Positions 27,931-36,702 are shown, numbered from the stretch's first letter. The stretch: DNA of 64,000 nucleotides from Reichenbachiella agariperforans (GCF_900142205.1 NZ_FRAA01000003.1:248001-312000); one strand, 5' to 3'. Notes: generated by a model not told the origin, from the letters alone. A program made the numbers and translations.

Positions 27931-28721
27931 ACTTTTAATATTTTGTTTGTTTCAGAAATCAAGTGATTTATTTTTTCTTGATTATAAGCATCAGGGTGAG
28001 CAGTAGAAAAACTTCCTTTGTCATTGTCAAAGTACTTTCCTGAGTCTGTGAGGTGCTTTTCTTTAATAGCTAATTGACACAGGATAGAAGCTCCTTTATC
28101 AGCGGAGTTCCAATATTGGCCATATGCTTCTTGCACCATTTTCGTATTTAATAAAGAGCCTGGGTTAACAGCAATTGTAGTTATTGAAGGATGTTTTGCT
28201 GCTAGATAAAAACTCCACATAGTAAGAGCAAGTTTACTCTGAGCATATGAATTTTGTGAGTCGATGGTTTCTGTTCCACACAAGGCACTAATTGACACCG
28301 GAGCTTGCGCAGCTGAGCTTAAGTTTATTATTCGAGAGTCGCCTTTAGTGAGCAAAGGCATTAGCATATTTGTAAATGCTACAGGAGCTAGATAATTGAC
28401 CACAAAACGTAAGTCTAATCCTTCTTTGTTTGTAGGTCTGTTACTTTTAAATACTCCAGCATTATTAATTAATACATCAATCGAAGAGCTTGTTTGGCTA
28501 ATATCTTTTGCCAAATCGTTTACCTCGTTTAGATTTGATAGGTCAGCATTAAAAGCCAGTATGTTTTGGTTGCCAGTGGTGTTGATGATTTCTTTTTTGA
28601 CAGCGTTTAATTTTTCAGGGTTTCGACCGTGTAGTATTACTTGGTGTCCTTCTGAAGCAAGTTGAGTAGCAGCAAGTTTTCCTATACCATCGGTGCTTCC
28701 AGTTATTACAATTGTCTTCAT
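27927..28721 (-). CDS. SDR family NAD(P)-dependent oxidoreductase
   Basis: A classical short-chain dehydrogenase of 264 residues: TGxxxGIG as TGSTDGIG (7-14), NNAG (about 87-90), catalytic Ser near INLSSAAQ and YAQSK (about 160-164). It resembles the retinol dehydrogenase/WWOX-like group. It lies between the cupin and the 2OG oxygenase genes in an AT-rich operon, 3 bp after the cupin gene. The substrate is unknown. Confidence 0.92.
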   Translation of the reverse strand: MKTIVITGSTDGIGKLAATQLASEGHQVILHGRNPEKLNAVKKEIINTTGNQNILAFNADLSNLNEVNDLAKDISQTSSSIDVLINNAGVFKSNRPTNKEGLDLRFVVNYLAPVAFTNMLMPLLTKGDSRIINLSSAAQAPVSISALCGTETIDSQNSYAQSKLALTMWSFYLAAKHPSITTIAVNPGSLLNTKMVQEAYGQYWNSADKGASILCQLAIKEKHLTDSGKYFDNDKGSFSTAHPDAYNQEKINHLISETNKILKV

Positions 28722-28724
28722 GGC

Positions 28725-29555
28725 TTATTGGATTTTAATTGACCCGTTTGTTCTTATATAGAGTACTGTTTCCTTATTGCTGTCATTAGCAATGCTATGA
28801 TTAGCGGCACTTGTAGAACTAAAATAACTGCCGACATCAAGAATACTATTTGTAGTAGTAGAATAACCTAGTTTTCCTTGTACAACTACACTATGGAATA
28901 TGTCTCCATTGCTTCTAAGATTGCCTTTAAAACCGCTTGGTAATTTTATAAATAGGCCTTTTAAATTATCGTCATTCTGACTTCCCCATAAATAACAGAG
29001 CTCTGCATTGGTGTTTTGTTCAATCCAATTGGTTTGGTCAAAGCCTAACCAAACTAAGTTAGAAACATCAATGTTGATTGGTCGTTCTCCATTGTCAAAA
29101 GCTTCGTTAATTGGTTCAACAAGGTAAGGGCCTTGGTCTATTTCAACATAAGCAATAGTTTCGCCTCCTTTGGCTGATGTAATGTGCGATTCACCTTTTG
29201 GTTGAGTCCAAAAAGACCCAGGTTTCATCCACATAGTTTTTGCCTCAGGGTCATCATTATGAATTAAGCCTTTAAGAACAATTGCTCTGTATGTAACATT
29301 ATGGATGTGTGGAGGCGACGAAAATCCATCAACAAATTTTGCCAGAAAACCAGTTGCAACTTCGCCTTTTCTATCTCCCCATATCGTGCCTGCTTGTGGG
29401 CTTTTGTCTCCACGTGCTGGATTGAGTTTTTCCCATTTAATATCTGAACTCAACACAATTTTATGATTGGTTATAGTGCTGTTGGTTTCTTCTGTTGGAG
29501 TAGAACATGAAACTAATAAGCAAGCGAAAAGGAATGTGTGGGTTAAGTTTTTCAT
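28725..29555 (-). CDS. DUF4437-like bicupin lipoprotein
   Basis: A 276-residue product with a lipoprotein signal ([11 protein letters not shown]). It has a first cupin domain (about 65-150; [22 protein letters not shown], whose HxH can bind metal, and [11 protein letters not shown]) and a second cupin (about 185-270; [24 protein letters not shown]). The arrangement fits DUF4437. Export makes it odd in an operon of cytosolic redox enzymes. The function is unknown. Confidence 0.8.
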   Translation of the reverse strand: MKNLTHTFLFACLLVSCSTPTEETNSTITNHKIVLSSDIKWEKLNPARGDKSPQAGTIWGDRKGEVATGFLAKFVDGFSSPPHIHNVTYRAIVLKGLIHNDDPEAKTMWMKPGSFWTQPKGESHITSAKGGETIAYVEIDQGPYLVEPINEAFDNGERPINIDVSNLVWLGFDQTNWIEQNTNAELCYLWGSQNDDNLKGLFIKLPSGFKGNLRSNGDIFHSVVVQGKLGYSTTTNSILDVGSYFSSTSAANHSIANDSNKETVLYIRTNGSIKIQ

Positions 29556-29562
29556 ACTATTA

Positions 29563-30237
29563 TTATTTCCAAGTTATGATATCGTCAAACGCTCTTCTTG
29601 ATTTTGCGTGAATAGGGTCTTCTTTTCTGTATCCAAATGCAACCATGAATGATAGACCGTATTTGGTAGTGTCTACATCAAATTTTTCTTGTAACACTTT
29701 CTCTGCTTTTTCTTGGTGGAACCCTTCAATAGGACATGAATCAATACCAACTAAAGCGGCAGAAGACATCATGTTTGCCAAGGCAATATATGTTTGCTTA
29801 GATGCCCAATCGAATAATTTTTTATCGTCATCAAGCTTAAAATCACTTTCTTGAAATTCGCGATAAAATTTGCTGTAAACTTCAATTACATCTTCAGGCA
29901 TTTTCTTTACCTCTTCCAACATGTGTTTTATGTAGTCAGATTTGTGATGTGTCAAGGGAGCTTTCATGCTTAAGCCCAATACGAAATGACTTGCTGTATC
30001 TAATTTTAATGGAGCGCCCCATGCTACAGGTTTAAGTAACTCTCTTAACTCTTTATCTTGCACAACAATAAAGTGCCAAGGTTCAAAACCGAACGAACTA
30101 GGGGACAGGTGTGCTGTTTCTAAAATAAATTTGATGTTTTCATCAGTTATTTTTTTAGTCGAATCAAATTCTTTGCAAGCGTGACGAAATTGATATGCAT
30201 TTAAAATCTCTTCTTTTTGTATGCTGGGTGTTTTCAT
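29563..30237 (-). CDS. Nitroreductase family NAD(P)H oxidoreductase
   Basis: A 224-residue FMN enzyme of the NfsB type: [13 protein letters not shown] at the N-terminus (FMN phosphate site), [15 protein letters not shown] (about 51-65) and [19 protein letters not shown] in the C-terminal half. It reduces nitroaromatics, quinones or similar electrophiles with NAD(P)H. It is the first gene of the four-gene operon and is divergent from the HxlR regulator. Confidence 0.92.
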   Translation of the reverse strand: MKTPSIQKEEILNAYQFRHACKEFDSTKKITDENIKFILETAHLSPSSFGFEPWHFIVVQDKELRELLKPVAWGAPLKLDTASHFVLGLSMKAPLTHHKSDYIKHMLEEVKKMPEDVIEVYSKFYREFQESDFKLDDDKKLFDWASKQTYIALANMMSSAALVGIDSCPIEGFHQEKAEKVLQEKFDVDTTKYGLSFMVAFGYRKEDPIHAKSRRAFDDIITWK

Positions 30238-30251
30238 GACTCTTTTTGTTA

Positions 30252-30266
30252 CTATAATTATTATAG
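30252..30266. promoter_or_regulatory. Candidate HxlR operator (palindrome CTATAATTATTATAG)
   Basis: A perfect 15-bp palindrome in the 91-bp divergent region between the nitroreductase operon and the HxlR gene. A further AATTATAG lies at 30277-30284. HxlR dimers bind such inverted repeats; assignment to this regulator is by position. Confidence 0.5.
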
Positions 30267-30328
30267 CAACAATATTAATTATAGTTTACTACCTTTACAA
30301 TAACGGTCACAAATGATAGTATGAAATA

Positions 30329-30673
30329 ATGGAGGGGCAAGAAAAGAAAGTAATACAATTTAAAGGGAAAGAATACCCTTGTTGTGCGAGTCTTACGATG
30401 GGTATAATAGGCGGTAAATGGAAAACCGTAATTCTATACCATTTAATGTCAGGTAAGTTGAGGTATAATGAATTGAGGAAAACGATGCCTACAGTAACTG
30501 AGCGTACGTTAAGTCTACAATTAAAGGCATTAGAAGAAGATGGACTAGTCATTCGGAAAGTATACAATAAAAAACCGCCATTGAAAGTAGAATATACTTT
30601 AACTGATTTTGGGAAGACTTTAATTCCAATAATTGAGTCTATTGCAGAATGGGGTGATAAAGTTTCAGAATAG
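30329..30673 (+). CDS. HxlR family transcriptional regulator
   Basis: A 114-residue winged-helix protein with the full HxlR signature: PCCASLTMGIIGGKWKTVILYHL (residues 18-40), RYNELRKTMPTVTERTLSLQLKALEEDGLV, and PPLKVEYTLTDFGKTL. Paired Cys residues (CC, about 19-20) precede the HTH, a position where related regulators sense thiol-reactive compounds. It probably controls the divergent reductase operon. Confidence 0.92.
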   Translation: MEGQEKKVIQFKGKEYPCCASLTMGIIGGKWKTVILYHLMSGKLRYNELRKTMPTVTERTLSLQLKALEEDGLVIRKVYNKKPPLKVEYTLTDFGKTLIPIIESIAEWGDKVSE

Positions 30674-30867
30674 GCTAATTGTTTTTAATTGTTGCGAACA
30701 ATCAAGTATGCACACCCTTATGAAACATACTTGTATATCTCAGTAATCTAAACCAACATCAGAAAATATGAAACCACCTACTCTCACTTTAAACCAAAGC
30801 GGTTAGTTCAAAAGGCGCTACTCAGTACATCAATGATCAGGTCGAGCAAGTAGATCAACTCCAATCA

Positions 30868-30905
30868 CAAAAAAGGGGCTAAAGAATTCCCGCGTTTCAG
30901 CCCCT
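30868..30905 (-). terminator. Terminator of the CotH-like gene
   Basis: Read on the minus strand, AGGGGCTGAAA pairs with TTTAGCCCCT across a GC-rich loop and is followed by a run of six or more T. It begins 26 bp after the stop codon of the CotH-like gene. Confidence 0.85.
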
Positions 30906-30930
30906 ACTCTAGCATTCAAACAAAAATTTA

Positions 30931-32358
30931 TTAATCCAAATAACTGTCCACAGCTGAGTTGCGCTGCACCACATGTGCATTCAGTTCGCTAATTGCAGAC
31001 TGAAAACTTGAACTAGAATTTAGAAAAGTATATCCATCGAGCTCGGAGGTCGCATATTCCTCTACCAAAGTGGAATATTTTGAATAAGTAGCCTGGATGG
31101 TACTCACACTGAAAGGACCGTCTACAACCTCTTGTACATAGGCATCATACTTCGCCTTATAAACATCATCTTGGTAGAGATAGCCAATCAGTGGCCATGA
31201 GGAAGTACTTAAATCTGAAAAATTCAGTGCCAAAGAACCTCCCATATTACCTTGTTGCAAGGCTTCATTGTTGTCCCACGGTATCCATGTCAACTTTTCC
31301 GTATCGGGATTGTTGTATAGGTAATAGTTGTGGGTCATTCTGCCATAGGTATCCCAGTTTTGGATTACCGTATTTACCGCTAGGTATTTCAAAAACACAT
31401 CTGTGTCAAAAACTGCTTCTAGATCAGCTCTCCATGCAGCCGCATCGCTCGTGCGCGTAGCGTCATGAAGGATGGTCAGCAAGCTTCCTACATCCGTGAA
31501 ATCTGCGTCATCCTCATTCGTCTTCTTTACATACTCATCTTCATCGTATGTGCCCAATGCGAAACTAGCCGCATCGCCATCTGGCTTGTACAAGTTGCCG
31601 TCATTGTCTGAAAACTGCTCATCCAAAACCGTATCGTCTACTTCCTCTACCAAGGTGTACAACCCAAAATAGGTAGGCCCATCACCATGATCTACATAAA
31701 CGGTATAAAACGCCGTATGCGAAACCACCAAACCCGCATCTCTAAACACCTCACTCGATACCTTCTCACGAAGCATCGAGTCGTCATTGTAATTGTTTTT
31801 AAGGCTCAGTTTCTTGAATCCATAAAAGCGTTGATTGTCGATCTGTGGGTAGTCATCCTCAAACTCATCAAAATCCAATTTGAAAGAAAGTTTCAAAATG
31901 CCGCTGGCCCATGAGGAAGCCAAACTGGAGTTTCCTTTAAAACGCACCCCCACTCTATACCACTCAATCCCTTCATAAAAAACCTCTGCTGGAACGAAAA
32001 TAGGATCTTCATCGTCGCTAGAAAATGAACCTCTACCCCTACCAAAAGTGCCGTACATGTTGGTCATATCATCTAGCATGCTTTCCCAGCGAGATTCTGA
32101 AATTACGATATCAAGCCTCTTTACGGCATTGTCTTCAAACACTTCGGCAAAATTAGGATCGGCATCTTTGCTGTGCGTTTCTGTAGTCCAGTCCGTGGCT
32201 TCAAATTCCGTATCGTCTAGTACTATTACGACCTCTTTTTCTTCTTCATCAGTAGATATCCCCTCTTCGCTATTACATGCAGCCAAAAAGGATAAACTCA
32301 ACACGAATAGCATGGCTTTTGTGACATGCAGAAGAATACGCTCTTTTATATTAATCAT
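30931..32358 (-). CDS. CotH kinase-family lipoprotein
   Basis: A 475-residue lipoprotein (signal LSLSFLAAC). The CotH domain spans about 75-400: WYRVGVRFKGNSSL, YGFKKLSLKNNYNDDSMLREKV, YFGLYTLVEEVDD and the active-site-like NYYLYNNPDTEKLTWIPWDNNEAL. CotH proteins are atypical protein kinases, secreted or surface-exposed in Bacteroidota. The linker after the lipobox is very acidic. It is a single gene with its own terminator. Confidence 0.9.
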   Translation of the reverse strand: MINIKERILLHVTKAMLFVLSLSFLAACNSEEGISTDEEEKEVVIVLDDTEFEATDWTTETHSKDADPNFAEVFEDNAVKRLDIVISESRWESMLDDMTNMYGTFGRGRGSFSSDDEDPIFVPAEVFYEGIEWYRVGVRFKGNSSLASSWASGILKLSFKLDFDEFEDDYPQIDNQRFYGFKKLSLKNNYNDDSMLREKVSSEVFRDAGLVVSHTAFYTVYVDHGDGPTYFGLYTLVEEVDDTVLDEQFSDNDGNLYKPDGDAASFALGTYDEDEYVKKTNEDDADFTDVGSLLTILHDATRTSDAAAWRADLEAVFDTDVFLKYLAVNTVIQNWDTYGRMTHNYYLYNNPDTEKLTWIPWDNNEALQQGNMGGSLALNFSDLSTSSWPLIGYLYQDDVYKAKYDAYVQEVVDGPFSVSTIQATYSKYSTLVEEYATSELDGYTFLNSSSSFQSAISELNAHVVQRNSAVDSYLD

Positions 32359-32496
32359 AGTTGTGATTTTGATAAAACAAATTCTTTTTCATTATGAGTC
32401 GAAATGAATTTTTCTCGCCTCTTTGGTATAGACGCTAGTGATTTCAAAATCCCTCGGGCTGATGGGATTTTTTTTCAACTTGCCAATAGAGGAGCA

Positions 32497-32679
32497 TTAA
32501 TATGGATAAGTAAAAGTTAGTGCTGGCCAAACCTCTTGCTTGAAGGCACTCGTTTCGAACAAGTACAATTCGTCAAAATACTTCCAATATTCGTTGAGGT
32601 TCTGGAATCCAAGTTGATATCGAGATTCAATTTCGTGTTCAGGTACGTGATGGCCTCCGTTTTCCACTCGGATTTGCAC
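32497..32679 (-). pseudogene. C-terminal fragment of a zeta-toxin-like kinase
   Basis: The 60-codon frame from a GTG at 32679 reads RVENGGHHVPEHEIESRYQLGFQNL, matching the C-terminal part of zeta-toxin/predicted ABC-type ATPase proteins of about 190 residues. The Walker A half is absent, and an in-frame TAG lies three codons upstream. It is therefore a remnant left after recombination and lies 9 bp downstream of the membrane-protein gene. Confidence 0.7.
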
Positions 32680-32688
32680 TATTTTCTA

Positions 32689-33069
32689 TCAAATTGTCAA
32701 AGCTAGAATTAGTGAAAATACAGCGAGAATAATGGTGATAGGAGTAAACACCCATAGCTCTATTTTGCTTTTTGAAATAATATTACCATAAGTATTAAAA
32801 AGAAATAGAACCGTCATAATCCACAACAAGATTGTCATCATACTTTTTGGAAAGTGAATGGACAAGAATTCGGATTGAACTAATATAATAAACAGAAAAA
32901 ATAGATTGATTAAAATGGATACAATTTCAAACTGATACATTTCCTTATCGGAATTTAGTCGTCCACCCCAAACATTTTTGTACGGAATCATTTTAGTTAA
33001 AATGCAGACATGTAGAACTAAAAAAAATGATAGAATAATTATTAGACCGTATTGAGAAAAAGTTATCAT
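32689..33069 (-). CDS. Hypothetical membrane protein (126 aa)
   Basis: Starting at ATG 33069 gives 126 residues with four predicted transmembrane helices (SQYGLIIILSFFLVLHVCIL, IVSILINLFFLFIILV, MMTILLWIMTVLFLFNTYG, VFTPITIILAVFSLILAL). The long upstream frame overlaps the barrel gene and is rejected. It follows the barrel gene by 1 bp, so both are co-transcribed. The family is unknown and the composition is AT-rich. Confidence 0.7.
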   Translation of the reverse strand: MITFSQYGLIIILSFFLVLHVCILTKMIPYKNVWGGRLNSDKEMYQFEIVSILINLFFLFIILVQSEFLSIHFPKSMMTILLWIMTVLFLFNTYGNIISKSKIELWVFTPITIILAVFSLILALTI

Positions 33070-33070
33070 A

Positions 33071-33640
33071 TTAATACCAATTGAATCCAATGATGAACAT
33101 ACTTGAAACTCCTTCTCTTTGTCCATTATTAGAAAGATTAGATTTCCCAAGAAATATTCTGTATTGCAAGTCCAACGCAAAACGCCCCTTGTGCCAAATT
33201 TCATAACCTGTTGCAAACGTAAATGCTGGAAACCCAGTGTAAAAACCTGCTGTTTTAGGATCTTTAACTGTGTAAAATGCAGGAGCATCAAATGTCAAAC
33301 CTGCACCACCCAATACCCACCAATTTTCTTTTAGCCAATATTGTCCTGCGATTATTACCCCTTCAAATCCTCTGTCCTTACCATTGTATTTGTAGTTGGC
33401 TCCTGGCAGCAGAGCCAGTAAGGCTAGTCGATTATTGAGCATATACCCCACTTTTATGTTTGGTAAAGTCGTAGAAAACGCTATCTCGGTAGTGTCGTTT
33501 GTATTGAGTGATAATGCACCTGCACCAAGTCCTAAGCCAATTACAAAGCCTTTTCGTTCAACTGGTTTCTTGTCTAAATTAGTTTGTGCAAATGTGTAAT
33601 TTGCCATAACTGTTAAGGTAAGAATCAAAATTCCACGCAT
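33071..33640 (-). CDS. Outer-membrane beta-barrel protein
   Basis: The ATG at 33640 gives 189 residues with a signal peptide (ILILTLTVMANYTFAQ) and alternating strands (GFVIGLGLGAGALSL; NIKVGYMLNNRLALLALLPG; FALDLQYRIFLG) ending in the aromatic strand FIIGFNWY. This is a typical 8-strand barrel of Bacteroidota with unknown ligand. It lies 76 bp from the Crp/Fnr gene on the same strand. Confidence 0.8.
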   Translation of the reverse strand: MRGILILTLTVMANYTFAQTNLDKKPVERKGFVIGLGLGAGALSLNTNDTTEIAFSTTLPNIKVGYMLNNRLALLALLPGANYKYNGKDRGFEGVIIAGQYWLKENWWVLGGAGLTFDAPAFYTVKDPKTAGFYTGFPAFTFATGYEIWHKGRFALDLQYRIFLGKSNLSNNGQREGVSSMFIIGFNWY

Positions 33641-33715
33641 CTTTTCATTTTTAATATTGTTAAGATGCAAAGGTCAAAACTGTCTGTTTGAAAGCCGTTA
33701 CCATATGGTAAAAAA

Positions 33716-34285
33716 TCAACCTGCTGGATTTCTTATTCTACTCAAACTTTGCGGTGTAATCCCAAGATATGATGCAATGTGCTTTTGTGCAATTCGCTGA
33801 TGAATGTTCGGGAATTTGGTTTGTAAAATCCGATATCGCTCTTCAGCTGTTTTAGTTAACAGCTCAATTTGCTGTTGCTGTTTTTCAACAAAAGAAGACT
33901 CTGCCGACTTCTGCATTATGACCTGCCCAACCGATTTCTGACTTAACATGTAAAAATCATTCCTTGAAATTCTAACCATTTCAGATTTTTCAAGGGCTAC
34001 TACTTCCAATTCTGTGGGTTTTTGAGTTAACAGAGACATATAGTCCCCACAAAAATTGTTATCAAATGCAAAGTCAAGACAAACAAAATTGTTTTCTTTC
34101 CACAAAAAAATCCCTGCACTCCCTTTAATTATAAAATAAAAATACTTTTCTGCTTTATGTTGATGTTTAATTATTTCGTCCTTTGCAAAATGAATTGATT
34201 CGCATAAGTCAGCAAATTCTTTCCATACTTCAATAGGTGCATTGAAGTATCTTTCAAATGACTTTTTTAAAATTTCTGCAAGCAT
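33716..34285 (-). CDS. Crp/Fnr family transcriptional regulator
   Basis: A 189-residue protein with a cyclic-nucleotide-binding-like beta-roll (about 15-110; FYFIIKGSAGIFLWKENNFVCLDFAFDNNFCGDY) and a short C-terminal HTH (IAQKHIASYLGITPQSLSRIR). The Bacteroidota Crp-like group has this form without conserved cAMP residues, so the ligand is uncertain. It is the first gene before the barrel and membrane protein genes and may regulate them. CTAACAACC upstream at 34342-34350 resembles the cassette cores. Confidence 0.9.
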   Translation of the reverse strand: MLAEILKKSFERYFNAPIEVWKEFADLCESIHFAKDEIIKHQHKAEKYFYFIIKGSAGIFLWKENNFVCLDFAFDNNFCGDYMSLLTQKPTELEVVALEKSEMVRISRNDFYMLSQKSVGQVIMQKSAESSFVEKQQQQIELLTKTAEERYRILQTKFPNIHQRIAQKHIASYLGITPQSLSRIRNPAG

Positions 34286-34434
34286 TTATTTTATCAAATA
34301 TTTCTTCCCGTTAATGTTTGTACAGTCTTTTGCCATTACGTCTAACAACCGGAGATGAAGTATGCTTTGAACTGTAATTAAGAAAGTAAAATAGGGTAAT
34401 AGATCAAAAGTGACAAGACGAACGAGGAGCTGAT

Positions 34435-34528
34435 TTCAGTTCGATCGCAATTGCACTGCGATCGCTTCTTCTGGGCATTTCAAATGCCTCTAAAGTTTTC
34501 AGTCGAATTAGGACATGCGACTGAGCGG
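34435..34528. repeat. 94-bp structured repeat, copy 1
   Basis: The first of three same-orientation copies (others at 36609-36702 and 37892-37985). It contains three successive dyads: CGATCGCA...TGCGATCG, GGCATTTcAAATGCC and CAGTCG...CGACTG. Copy 1 keeps all arms complementary. The REP/RAYT-type style is suggested, with no transposase nearby. Confidence 0.88.
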
Positions 34529-34581
34529 AGATAGAGATGGGTCAAGCATGATTTCATTACAGCATGTTGTGATCCGTCTTT

Positions 34582-34875
34582 TTAGCCGATTGTCAGATTA
34601 ACTCGTTTACCTAAACCAACTTCCATTAGCCTGTATAGCGTAGAAAGCTGAATGTCGCTATGCCCATTTTCTATTCTAGAAATGAAGCTTTTCTTCGTGC
34701 CTGTTCGTTCCGCTAGTTGTTCCTGAGTTAAATGCGCCTCTTTACGCGCATCTCTGATTATCTCTCCAATGGCAAAGGCTTTTGCTTTGATTTCAAAATT
34801 AACCCGTTCAGCTGTTCCGATTTCACCGTATTGTTCAGTTAAATGATCGTCGAATGATGTTATGTGTTCGTTCAT
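34582..34875 (-). CDS. HigA-type XRE antitoxin
   Basis: A 97-residue protein with an N-terminal extension and an XRE helix-turn-helix (IRDARKEAHLTQEQLAERTGTKKSFISRIENGHSDIQLSTLYRL, about 40-83). It follows the toxin gene with a 4-nt overlap, the HigBA order of toxin first. It should neutralise the toxin and repress the operon. It appears intact. Confidence 0.88.
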   Translation of the reverse strand: MNEHITSFDDHLTEQYGEIGTAERVNFEIKAKAFAIGEIIRDARKEAHLTQEQLAERTGTKKSFISRIENGHSDIQLSTLYRLMEVGLGKRVNLTIG

Positions 34876-35180
34876 TTTGATTTGTTTTTAAGGTCAAAGT
34901 ATTCTTCTTTTATTCTCAATGCTCTTTCAATCTCTTTCTTTGGAGTCTTTTGGGACTTCTTTTGAAAACCGTTGAAAAGCACTACCAGATTCCCATTATC
35001 AAAACAGCAAAATACCCTGTAGATGTTACTACGATATTCAATGCGTATTTCAAATAGACCATCTGTTCCTGTCATATGCCTGAAGAATTTACTGGGTATT
35101 CTTTCTGCAATACGAATCATAAAGAGAACCTCATCTACTTTGTTCTTAAGTTTTGGATCCAATTTTCTGCCAGTATTCAT
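34872..35180 (-). CDS. HigB/RelE-type toxin, probably N-terminally shortened
   Basis: A 102-residue protein with the HigB core FFRHMTGTDGLFEIRIEYRSNIYRVFCCFDNGNLVVLFNGFQKKSQKTPKKEIERA. Family members usually begin with a beta strand and helix before DPKLKNKV; here the ATG at 35180 is directly preceded by an in-frame TAG, so that strand is missing. Its 5' end overlaps the 3' end of the HEPN-like gene by 35 nt. Activity is uncertain. Confidence 0.75.
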   Translation of the reverse strand: MNTGRKLDPKLKNKVDEVLFMIRIAERIPSKFFRHMTGTDGLFEIRIEYRSNIYRVFCCFDNGNLVVLFNGFQKKSQKTPKKEIERALRIKEEYFDLKNKSK

Positions 35181-35811
35181 CTACAAGCTTTCGATCTTCC
35201 AGAACAGAATCTATGGAAGCAATGTTTATTTCGAACATGAAATGAACACCGGTCAAGCCTTCGTTTATTTTATGAAATACTGCAATTGCAAGATCCTTGA
35301 CAACCTTAAGATCACTTAAAGTTTCCGGTTGAAAATCGCTGGCGTCTTTATCCGAATGAGCATAAAATTTTAATCGTCTGTTGTTGACTTTTTCTAAAAT
35401 AGCTGATTGTTCATCTATATAGGCTCTAATTACTGAAACTATTTGGATGAATTCTGCTTTCGATTTAATGGAACCACCACTATCAGTCGTTTTTTCATTA
35501 GATTCTATAAGTTCTCTTAATTCCTTATTGAAGTCAGAATTTTCTATTTTGTTGCATAGCTTGAGAATACTCCAGCTTTCACCCTTCTTAAATATTTTAT
35601 AGCAATTAATAACACAGTTAGAATATGATAGATATACATAGTGACCAATAAATCCTTCAATTGGCTTTAGCAATAAGCCTTCATTTTGTGATTTAATGAT
35701 TTGCTCAATATTTGAAATACATATTGATATGTCATATATGAAACTCTTAAGGTGCTTGATATAATCATTGACTTCATTAAGTGTTAGTTCTGGTTTCATG
35801 GGGTGTTTCAA
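35146..35811 (-). CDS. HEPN-like (AbiU2-like) protein, putative
   Basis: A 221-residue helical protein. RRLKFYAH at residues 145-152 fits the Rx4-6H motif of HEPN ribonucleases (R146-x5-H152), preceded by helices with YVYLSYSNCVINCYKIF, as in AbiU2-like abortive infection proteins. The C-terminus (EYWQKIG) runs into the HigB gene. A role in phage defence or a toxin-like RNase is inferred from the motif and from the adjacent HigBA module; the family assignment is tentative. Confidence 0.6.
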   Translation of the reverse strand: MKHPMKPELTLNEVNDYIKHLKSFIYDISICISNIEQIIKSQNEGLLLKPIEGFIGHYVYLSYSNCVINCYKIFKKGESWSILKLCNKIENSDFNKELRELIESNEKTTDSGGSIKSKAEFIQIVSVIRAYIDEQSAILEKVNNRRLKFYAHSDKDASDFQPETLSDLKVVKDLAIAVFHKINEGLTGVHFMFEINIASIDSVLEDRKLVDEYWQKIGSKT

Positions 35812-35857
35812 TTACAACTAAAGCCACGGTATCAAACCCTTTGTCATGTACAGTAGT

Positions 35858-35894
35858 AATTGATTAATTATTTTACTAATAATTAATCAATTAA
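35858..35894. promoter_or_regulatory. Perfect 16-bp inverted repeat upstream of the HEPN-like gene
   Basis: The arms TAATTGATTAATTATT (35858-35873) and AATAATTAATCAATTA (35879-35894) enclose TTACT. The element is 47 bp before the HEPN-like start and could be an operator, or a terminator for the gene at 36054. It contains no GC-rich stem. Confidence 0.7.
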
Positions 35895-36053
35895 ATAACT
35901 TGGGAGAGCTATGAATCAAGCCGCGTTTGATAAAGATAAAGTATCGTCTACTAAATAGCCAGTTCTGCGAATTGGCGAGGCTGCCAGAATGCAGAAAACC
36001 TTGGAATAGCACTACATACACATGATTTGATCACAGGATGTTGGCTGTATATT

Positions 36054-36380
36054 TCACTCATCGAATTTGTTTTTTTTCTCAATCTTTATCGAGTTTAGAG
36101 AACGGTTGTAATAAAGGAAAAACAATGCAGAGGAAATCGTGAACATAACAAATGCAGGTTTATAATTATAAAAATAAATTTTTCTATAAGTATGCCTCTC
36201 TATTACATTTTCGCCAGTTGGAATTAGTTGTTTTTTCACATACTCCCACTCGTGTTCAGTATTGTTAAATACAAAAACACCAATGATAAAACCAAGGGTC
36301 ATCGAAAGAATTATATTATTAATTAACTTTTCAGAACCTCGCTTAAAAAAATGAATTAATTGTTTAAGTCGGTTTACCAT
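36054..36380 (-). CDS. Hypothetical two-helix membrane protein (108 aa)
   Basis: Starting at ATG 36380 gives 108 residues with two transmembrane helices (ILSMTLGFIIGVFVFN and AFVMFTISSALFFLYYN) around a basic, Tyr-rich loop. No family is known. It is AT-rich, isolated on the minus strand, and preceded by GGTTGTTAGC (complement of 36399-36408) and an imperfect AT-rich dyad (36409-36434), the same 5' arrangement as the other orphan genes of the island. Confidence 0.6.
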   Translation of the reverse strand: MVNRLKQLIHFFKRGSEKLINNIILSMTLGFIIGVFVFNNTEHEWEYVKKQLIPTGENVIERHTYRKIYFYNYKPAFVMFTISSALFFLYYNRSLNSIKIEKKNKFDE

Positions 36381-36608
36381 TGTTTTAATCAAGTTACAGC
36401 TAACAACCATATAAAGCACACCATGCACTTATATATCTGCTATGTCTTTATACTGTTCTTTATTTTTCTACGTAGTGACAGCTCTCAATAGGGCGAATCG
36501 CCCACAGGATAGAGATAGCTGCACACTTCGAAGATAGTGATAGTCTAGTGATCAAACAACAATCCTAGGTTGATACCTACTTGCCCCAAAAACCTGACGG
36601 AACACCAA

Positions 36609-36702
36609 TTCAGCTCGATCACAATTGCACTGCGATCGCTTTTTCTGGGCATTTCAAATGCCTCTAAAGTTTTCAGTCGCATTAGGACATGTGACCGAGC
36701 GG
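36609..36702. repeat. 94-bp structured repeat, copy 2
   Basis: It has the same length, orientation and order of elements as copies 1 and 3. Here the first dyad is weakened (GATCACAATTGCA...TGCGATCGC), as in copy 3. It lies between two orphan genes. Confidence 0.88.

Noticed and set aside
33072-33291. Upstream extension of the membrane-protein gene that starts at 33069
   Set aside because: It is antiparallel in content to no family and is fully contained in another frame of the barrel gene.
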